From positions 62,001-126,000 of the forward strand of contig JAQJZZ010000014.1 of the NCBI GenBank assembly GCA_030077755.1: a stretch of 64,000 nt of DNA, read 5' to 3'. The notes beneath the pieces are model-generated. The model was given only the letters and a program-made list of their open reading frames with translations, had not been told where the DNA came from and did no database searches. Positions 56,465 to 64,000 of this stretch are shown here, one piece after another. Within the stretch, counting starts at the first letter, position 1, and every line of letters starts with the position of its first letter. Source of the stretch: Filosporella fistucella. Lineage: Eukaryota > Ascomycota > Leotiomycetes > Helotiales. Both the position numbers and the translations under genes were made by a program.

Positions 56465-57813
56465 TTTGGATTTTATAGTCTATTCTATCAACCCCTCGGT
56501 GAATCCCACGGGTTTGACCGACTTCATCAACTGGTCACATTCTGACAGAACTCATGCCGTTGATGCTGAAACGTATCCGAAAGCATATGTCGTATTATGC
56601 ACAAATGCTTGGCCACCGAAGCCTGCATGATATGGGCTGCTACTGAAACACAAGTCTTGTGCTCTGGCAATTGAATAATTGGAATTCTGTGTTATGGGGT
56701 CGAGAACCCGCTCAGTTTATCACTCTGATCCTCGATCGTATGTGTCTTCATGGTTTGAAACAGATGTCCGACTATTCAAGTAATCTTTCTTGGAGCATAC
56801 ATCGCTACCTCAACTCGGTAAATTTCGTACCACTATATCACCAGTTCCCGCCAGGCTGGTATCGAAAGAGTCAAAGTTGTGGAGAATTATTGCGATGCCT
56901 AAAATTGTAGTACTATCAATGAAACCCTTCATAGCATAGAGTCGCCACTTTCTAGAAGAGGTTCCCAATATCAGAGACATTCTTTTCCTTGTCTTGCAAT
57001 TGGTCGGTTTGCTTGAGTTGCCACGAGCTGGTGAGACTTCAGGATTACTTCACCTCTTCAATGCAGTAACTGCGGCACCGTAATCGTAGTCCAGTCTTTC
57101 AACACATGTAGATAGAACCCATGACAATGACTGTAGACAACGTATTGTGATGAATTGAGTTACTCTGCACTTGACACTGTTGGTTAATTCTCTTCCTCAG
57201 CCACACATGCATTTTCACGGTCGTGGCGCATCATGTGACCGACCTTTTTAGCGCCTCTTGAATCGAAGCTTGAACATCATCAAGAAGAGCACTTGGCTGC
57301 AACGACAATCCATCTGCTTTACCTTCTCTCGAATCTTTACCCTGGACTAGGTATCTGCACTGCCAAAAGGTACTTTACTCTTACATTCCATCTGTCCTCC
57401 TCGAGCCAATTTCCCCTGTATCATATTGGCGCGCAGATTAGAGCTTCCTTGCTGACCTGGCAAAGCCATACAGTCACCAATCTCGAGAGCCGGCCATTCT
57501 CTTACAAGACGCTTTCTTATTACATTATTCATCCCCTTCAAATTCTTCCCTCTCCACGAACCGAAGGTCTCAGCAATACAAACCAAGCCGCTAATTCGAA
57601 CGCGCCGGAGACATTGGCATAAGCGCAACGCTCTCGGTCCTTCGTGGTTGATGCTCAGAAGACACCTTCAGCAAATCCATGTGCCAACGAAAAAAGATCC
57701 GATCCCCGCTCTCCAACCCTCCTACTTAAACCAACTTGATAACCTGTACACACAAACGGCCGGCGCCTCAAATCCCCGGCTGACACTGCCGCCCATATCA
57801 GTGGTGGATTTAG
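56465..57813. other. Intergenic, promoter and leader of CCR4
   Basis: Frames at 56659-56910 (+) and 57293-57622 (+) have no motif. C/T-rich sequence near 57280-57640 fits a long CCR4 leader; several short ATG frames in it may be upstream ORFs. Confidence 0.4.
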
Positions 57814-60165
57814 ATGGCAGATGGTTATCGATTCCCACAGCAGAGCGCTGGGAACTACTATTACCCACAGCATACACAACCTCACCATCCAAGGCACCAA
57901 ATCATTCGCAACAGCACCCCTCCCAATAACATCCGCTCTATATTTAGCGCAGATACGCCTTCACCATCGCGATCGCCAGACTCCCATTCTCCAGCGCCGA
58001 ACCTTTACGGGATGTTCAACCAATCTCACCAGCAAGGCCAACATGGTCGTATCAATGGAGGACCTGGAGGACGAGCAATGCCAATAATGTACAATAACCA
58101 ATACCAGAGTACGCATCAGCATCATGCCCAGCACCATGCGAACATCCAGCAGGACCATAATGCGCACACAACAAATGGGACAGTTCTTGGCCATCATACC
58201 ACATACTCATCTGGCGTCCTGTCGAATTCCACACCTAGTTTTACACCAAACGCCCTTCAAAACGGGCACTCCACACCTCGAGGAGGTCAGGTGCATACAG
58301 AGCATTGGCAAAAGCAGATCGAGCTTTACAAAGACTCCGGGGATGCCCATCGACGCATGATGGAGGGTGCACCTAACCATTTTGCCCGTTCAAAGGCTGG
58401 GGACAATAAGGGAATAGCACAAGATACTGAGCAGACTGAAGCGCAGAAGGAAGACGAGAATAACATAGGCCGAATGTCAGACCAACAGCCGAAAGAAAGA
58501 CAAGATTGGCACAATATGGACTTGAGTGGCCAAGGATTGCGAATTTTGACCATGCCCGTATTCAATTACGTATTCCTGAAGGAGCTTTATGTGGCATCGA
58601 ACAAACTCTCTTACATTCCTGCTGCAATCCGGCATTTACGATTTTTGACCCATTTGGATGCATCCAACAATCAGCTTTCTGAATTGCCTCCTCAATTAGG
58701 GATATGCGTTTATTTGGAGAGTCTATATGTATTTGACAACCAAATTCGAACTCTGCCGACCGAACTCGGGTCGCTCTTCAGGTTAGAAATGCTAGGCATT
58801 GAAGGAAATCCTCTGGACTCCGATCTGAAGCAGGATTTGATGGAGAACGGTACTCGAGCTGTGATTACATCATTGAGAGAGAATGGTCCAGGTAAGTAGC
58901 CAAATTTCGGCAATATTTAAGAAACTAACCTCCTAGTTCCTATGCCTCCTAAACCAAGAGAGCTTCTCTCCCTTTTGGGTGACGACGCGCCGCCAACCAC
59001 CAACCAGGAGACTTTTAAAGTTTTCTCTTTCAACATCCTCTCCGATCAAGCATGCACGGAAAGATTATATGGATATTCTCCTTCCGAGGCATTGAACTGG
59101 AACCACCGGAAGGAGCAAGTCTTGCAGGAAATTGAAACTCAAATGGCCGATTTTGTGTGCCTGCAAGAGGTTGACACAGAAACATTTAAAGATTATTTCA
59201 GCATGAGATTAGCGTATAAGGGGTATAAGGGAGTGTTCTGGGCAAGGTCAAGAGCAAAGACGATGTCGGAGAAGGACGCTAAGAACGTAGACGGCTGTGC
59301 AACGTTTTACAAGTCGCAAAAATACATTCTCCTGGATAAACAACTTATCGATTTTGCAACCATTGCCATCAATCGACCGGACATGAAGAATCAACACGAC
59401 ATTTTCAATCGTATCATGCCGAGAGATCACATTGCAGTAGTCTCATTCTTCGAGAATAGACTAACAGGTACCCGATTAATCCTGGTTAACACCCACTTTT
59501 ACTGGGATCCTCGGTATGCAGATGTCAAATTGATCCAAGCTGCAATCTTGATTGGTGAGGTCAATCGACTCGCTGATAAATATGTCAAGTGGCCTGCCTG
59601 TAAAGACAAGAAAGCTTATGGCTTGGTGGATGAGAACACTGCACCAGATGAAGGTCCAGAACCCGTACCTGAAGTATCAAAAGAATACTCGAGCAAAATC
59701 CAAATCCCGCTGGTCATCTGCGCAGATCAAAATTCTACAAAAGACTCCAGTGTGTTTGAGTTATTCTCTAAAGGAACTGTGTCTCCTCTACACCCTGAGA
59801 TTGCGGGTCATAGCTACGGCAATTTCACCAAAGACGGAATTGACCACCCTTTCGCCCTGAAATCAGCTTACACCAACCTTGATCAAGGTCCAGAAGAGCT
59901 TCCCTTTACAAACTTCACCCCTAGTTTCAGAGGTGTGATTGACCATATCTGGTACTCGACCAATGCTCTTGAAAATATCTCTCTGCTCGGCCAAGTTGAT
60001 CCCGAATACATGGAAATGACACCCGGATTCCCGAATTACCATTTTCCCAGTGATCATCTCTCGCTCATGGCAGAGTTCGGAGTCAAGGGCAGCAAGGCAA
60101 AGAAGACAATTACCGAGCCGGATTTTGGACCTTCTTCGAGCCGGAATGATCGAAGGAGGAATTAG
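57814..60165 (+). CDS. CCR4: CCR4 catalytic deadenylase of the CCR4-NOT complex
   Basis: Two exons, 57814-58891 and 58937-60165 (45-bp intron); 768 residues. It shortens mRNA poly(A) tails as the exonuclease of CCR4-NOT. The N-terminal 180 residues are His/Gln/Asn-rich. Leucine-rich repeats follow at about 235-340 (LKELYVASNKLSYIP, LTHLDASNNQLSELPPQLG, LESLYVFDNQIRTLP), which bind the NOT1/CAF1 partners. The EEP nuclease domain fills the rest: FKVFSFNILSDQ, VCLQEVDTETF (metal Glu), ILVNTHFYWDP, ICADQNSTKDS, GVIDHIWYS and the terminal FPSDHLSL (catalytic Asp-His). ICADQNS departs from the usual C-G-D-F-N-S but keeps the Asp and Asn. Known elements and length all agree. Confidence 0.96.
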
Positions 60166-60747
60166 ATAATGATGATTGAAATGGTGGCATCGGAGTTTCA
60201 TGGTCATTGGTCAGTGATGGGCTTTGCTTGGAAATGCATAAATGATTGACTACGCTGGAAGGGTGGGCTATCTCTGACTAGCATTGTGAAAAAAAATCTC
60301 TTTGCGTTGTATCATCGGTGGCGGGATGGTGTTTAGGGTTCGGCTCTAATTGGGGGGAGAAGTAAGCTTGTTGATATGAATGCTTAGTTTTGACAAGCTT
60401 TCCCGTGATTTGGAGATGGTTCAGATAGCGGGTGTATGTGTGTTCATGGTATTCCGGTGTTTTGATAGGTGGCGTTTGTGATATTCATGGGGTTTGCACC
60501 TGGGAGGAATTCAATAGAATGGATTTTGCTCTCCGTTTTGTGCTTGATGTTATGATCTCTAGGTTACCGAGCGTGATTCAACGGATTGATGGCTCTAGTG
60601 AGCAGCTGCATGGTTTGTTGTCTGCTTTTTCCATCCATTTTCGTTCCCGCTGCTTTGCTTTCTATTTCTCTCATATAAATACACGTGTTATCCCAGCATC
60701 TATCATCATCCTATGTTTCTCTCTGCTGTTCCAAGAGGCCAAACACT
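60166..60747. other. Intergenic between CCR4 and the candidate minus gene
   Basis: Convergent 3' flanks. Frames at 60432-60827 (+) have hydrophobic stretches but no motif. No gene supported. Confidence 0.4.
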
Positions 60748-61417
60748 TCATTGACCGTATGCCTGCTGTCTCGGGAGGGAGGGTGTGTCGATTGCTCCAT
60801 CTAGTATCCCATTCCTATCTATCATAAGTATTTGTTTCTCCTTCTGTACGATTCTTTACTTACCTGGGTCTCCAGGTTGGACAACTACGAGCTCTTCCTC
60901 ATTTTCGGCACCTTGAGCAGTTGGAGGCTGATGGGTGATTGCATCCTCATCTGGTTCGGGTAAGTTTGGATTAGGTCTCTGAGTTTGTACAAGTCGAGCT
61001 ACCTGTATCATGACCCATTGCTGGTTGTGAAGAGGGAAGAGGGCAGTTCTTGTTCTTGAACGTTCGGGAGGAGGTGGAAAGGGCCGCCATCTTCAGTGGA
61101 ATGAGGTGTGGACGTAGGTTGTTAATTATATATACATAAACAGGAATCTGTAGTTTGAACGTTGAATTGACGGTAGAGATGGAGACGGATATGTAAAAGG
61201 AGAAAAGAAGGGGCAGAGAGGGAGCGCGTCAGTATTACTTACTTGTACCAATTACTTACACTGCGTGTTGTCCTAGCTCGCCAACGGACGGAAAAGCGGG
61301 CAACGAGATTTGCTGTAATGGGCATTGAACAGCCATAAAGCCGCTTGCCTTATTTTGTACCGTCATAATGCCATTTTTCAACGGCCAAATAGAACACGTC
61401 GAACTGTCACCCTCCAT
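60748..61417 (-). CDS. Candidate three-exon gene, unknown
   Basis: Built from splice signals: 61417-61260, 61090-60864, 60818-60748; 151 residues. Donors are GT|gtaagt and CCAG|gtaagt; acceptors are ctgaag and tgatag; introns are 169 and 45 bp. The phases agree across both joins. The middle exon is the most protein-like (WRPFPPPPERSRTRTALFPLHNQQWVMIQVARLVQTQRPNPNLPEPDEDA). The first exon (MEGDSSTCSIWPLKNG) is less convincing, so the true start may be elsewhere. No domain is recognised; it has a proline-rich then acidic profile. It is divergent from the zinc-finger gene. Confidence 0.4.
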
Positions 61418-61744
61418 GGTTGCGATATGCTGAAGCTGTCCGATAGGGCGCAGGTAGGGCGACACGTGTTACGCATTTGATCAATGACGCGCCCTCTAAA
61501 TCCCTCAAATCTCCCACACTCTTGGCGAATTGTTACTGGTGCTCATAAAGGGAAGATTCTGTGGTCATAGAATCTCATTGGTTTCAAGGTGCACTGTGGA
61601 TCCTTGAACATTGCAGTTGCAAAAGGGCGCGTAAACGCTCAGATGATCGTTCTGCATCACAAATGGCGGTGAGGGGCGCGCCATGTCGCGCTGGACCATT
61701 TTCACATCTTCAGCCGCGAATCCTCAACGCCCCGTTTCCGGTGT
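61418..61744. promoter_or_regulatory. Divergent region upstream of the zinc-finger gene
   Basis: Short region between the candidate minus gene and the zinc-finger gene. No motif is certain. Confidence 0.35.
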
Positions 61745-63560
61745 ATGCTGCCAACAAACAAAAATAATAGCATCACATCAAGAAGGACCCGCCGTAAAAG
61801 CATGGAAGTGCTCCTGCCGTCAGACAGCGCTCACTTTGATAGCTACTATGCCGGGAGCTACATTCATCTTGTCGAATCATATTGCCTCAGATCAGCGTCA
61901 CGGAACCTATCCACCCTCGGCATCTCAGACTTAACTAGCTTGGAGTTGGAAGAAAATGCTCTACAAGACTGCTCGCAGCTATTGCGCCAACCTGAACTTC
62001 AGAAAACAGTCAACCGCAACTCTGGCAACAAGATTCATGGAGATCATGTGATTGATATTTTGGAGGCAGCGGGAGGTAACGATCGATCAGCAGCATGGAA
62101 CGGAACGAACAGCTTTCTTCGTGGGTGCACTACAAAAGATATCTCGTACCTCATAAGAAATGTGTCATCTATAACTGAGCATGCGAAAAGCGATGAGCCT
62201 CCCCGAGCACCACAAACTCAGTCCATCCATCATGGACGTGCTGCTGGGAGTCGAAAGCGGCCACGCCAGAGCAAACAGGCGATTAGTGAAGATGAGGATG
62301 ACCAAGATAGTGATGGAGATGGAGATGATGGAGATGATGATCCTAAAAGTCTGAAGACCCTTGGTCCTAGCTATGACGGGCCACGCCTTGCTTGCCCTTT
62401 CCACAAATTCAAACCGTCAAAATACACTCAGAATATCTCTACGGGCAGCATGTATAGGGCATGCGGTGGACCTGGATGGGTCGATATCGCAAGACTCAAG
62501 TAAGTCTAATCAAGGATCAAACATACTCTCATTGACAATTTCAGAGAGCATCTGTACCGAGTGCATCGCAAACCTATCCAGTGTGCAAGATGTTTTGCAA
62601 CATTCACAACAAATGTTCAACTTGCAACTCACTTAAGACAAGACATTCCGTGTCACAAGAATGATGCTCCTCCTATCACTGACCACATCGACGAAGAGAA
62701 GGAACATAAGCTGCGGAAGAAAATGATGCTAAACTCGAGTACAATAAACAGGTGGTTTCAAGTATGGCACATCCTCTTTCCTGATGAGACTCCACCTCCC
62801 GATCCATGTAAGTGTAATTCTAAGCTTGTTATGACATCTATTTACTCCTACAGGGTATCATGACTCTTTTGCATCTGAGAGTCTAATTGAGGCAACTTTT
62901 AAACAGCGACTGGATGAACAGATAACTCAAAAGAATATCAACTTCAGAGAAAACCCCGAAGATGAAACGAAGTTGAAGTTATACAATCTCTTGCACGATG
63001 TCTTGCTTACCTGCAGACAAGAAAGTGACCCATCATCCAAGGCAAGTTGGGATGATAGGCTGAGTCTTCCTCCGCGAGGGGGTGGTAGTAATAGCTATCT
63101 CAGTCAAGCGGGCAGCGACTTCATCCCGGAAACCCGGTTCAACTTGAACACTACACTAAACAACCTACCAAAGAATTTCTCCTCTGAAAGCTCCGCTGCG
63201 CAAAGGATCATCGAGTTACAATCATCTGTCATGTCCAGAAACGAAAGCTCTCCCGGAACTTCACTTAGCGGCACCGTCACAGCTCTTCCTACGATGCTTC
63301 CGGTAGATGCACTTCAATCTTGCCAGCCAGCACATAGCGTCAGTTCTATAGGAGAGACACCTGCCGCAGTATCATCGCAGTCATTTGCTTGCGATATTCC
63401 TGGGTGCAAGGGAACTTTTACCCGACGTTCCGATCAGAATCGTCACATGTTGAGCTGCCACACTGATCGCCGTTTTCAATGCCCGGTATGTGAAAAAACG
63501 TTTACTCGTCCGGATAAACGTCGTGACCACATGAGGAGGGTACATGAATGGATTACTTAA
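61745..63560 (+). CDS. C2H2 zinc-finger protein, fungal-type
   Basis: Three exons: 61745-62499, 62545-62807 and 62854-63560; 574 residues. The N-terminal part is Ser/Asp-rich with a basic patch (GSRKRPRQSKQ, possible nuclear signal) and an Asp/Gly run (EDEDDQDSDGDGDDGDDD). Then comes the fungal block LACPFHKFKPSKY ... RACGGPGWVDIARLKEHLYRVHRKPIQCARC, spanning the first splice: an atypical Cys/His zinc unit seen in many Pezizomycotina proteins. Near the C-terminus lie two classical fingers, CDIPGCKGTFTRRSDQNRHMLSCH and CPVCEKTFTRPDKRRDHMRRVH, separated by the TDRRFQ linker. DNA binding and transcriptional control are probable, targets unknown. An alternative start is Met at 61802. Confidence 0.9.
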
Positions 63561-64000
63561 ACGAGATATCGGTGTATAAATGGTGCTTGACGGGTTGAGG
63601 CTGCCACGACGAAAGGTTGTTCATAGTATATGCCGTGTCACTGCTTCTCGACCTGATTGATCAGAACATGGAGAAGCCGTTTTCGTATGCATTACGAACA
63701 TGGGACGGGTTTGATAAAGCAAAAGCGCAGAACATCTCTTGTACTGTTGATTCTTGTAGCCGTTATAACCCTGTTTTCTTGTCGCCAACTCTTAAGATCT
63801 CATCCCTGCGCAATATTCCCTTCCGAGTCGACTCGTCGGGATCTGAGCCAAGAAAGTGTTTTCCTACAAATTGGCTCATCGGAAATTATCATCAAGCAGG
63901 TCTGAAAGTAGACTTTGTTGCGTATCGCATGTGCGCAATATGGGACAGTGGTATATTGAAGTCTAATTTATGTCTCGGACTTTTTGGGACATTGTGTTAT
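63561..64000. other. 3' flank of the zinc-finger gene to the window edge
   Basis: No supported gene. A frame at 63657-63905 (+) has a hydrophobic stretch (LVLLILVAVITLF) but begins without ATG and has no partner. Confidence 0.45.

Noticed and set aside
1..64000. CRISPR arrays, insertion sequences, rRNA
   Set aside because: No regularly spaced repeats, transposase motifs or rRNA-like conserved blocks were seen; the organism is a eukaryote.

Overview
The window reads as nuclear DNA of a filamentous ascomycete (Pezizomycotina). Introns are mostly 40-80 bp GT-AG introns with CTAAC/CTGAC-like branch sites. Proteins such as the TeaA receptor TeaR, CCR4 with N-terminal leucine-rich repeats, ARE-type sterol acyltransferase and AP-1 gamma adaptin are typical of the group. 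Long intergenic stretches with C/T-rich leaders and the general protein flavour suggest Leotiomycetes, but that is an impression only. Exon models were built by hand from splice signals and reading phase; every multi-exon model given with precise limits sums to a whole number of codons.

Layout. 0-0.2 kb: end of a probable membrane-protein gene, perhaps broken. 0.6-3.8 kb: divergent pair, M20 peptidase (-) and OXNAD1-like flavin/NAD oxidoreductase (+). 4.2-6.8 kb: AP-1 gamma adaptin (-). 8.7-9.3 kb: unknown two-exon gene with an in-frame TGA. 10.6-12.4 kb: sterol O-acyltransferase. 12.4-18.4 kb: no convincing gene. 18.4-20.3 kb: J-domain protein. 21.8-24.5 kb: six-exon secreted cysteine-rich protein of unknown function. 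25.1-28.3 kb: large protein with a ubiquitin-like N-terminus and a CaaX C-terminus (-). 29.1-30.3 kb: metallophosphoesterase (-). 31.9-33.5 kb: TeaR. 33.5-44.5 kb: gene-poor, holding only a small zinc-ribbon-like protein. 44.5-45.5 kb: acyl-protein-thioesterase-like hydrolase (-). 47.0-49.6 kb: broken paralogue of the secreted protein (-). 51.0-52.7 kb: divergent mitochondrial pair, hot-dog thioesterase (-) and LYR protein LYRM5/ETFRF1 (+). 52.9-54.6 kb: SAM methyltransferase (-). 55.6-56.5 kb: coding remnants. 57.8-60.2 kb: CCR4 deadenylase. 60.7-61.4 kb: candidate small gene (-). 61.7-63.6 kb: C2H2 zinc-finger protein.

How they work together. Most are unrelated housekeeping genes: vesicle traffic, sterol esters, mRNA decay, polarity, mitochondria. 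No metabolic cluster is seen. The most novel material is the secreted cysteine-rich family, present here as one intact and one decayed copy about 25 kb apart, and the ubiquitin-like/CaaX protein, which lies about 600 bp from the intact copy. No tRNA, rRNA, CRISPR array or clear transposon was found.
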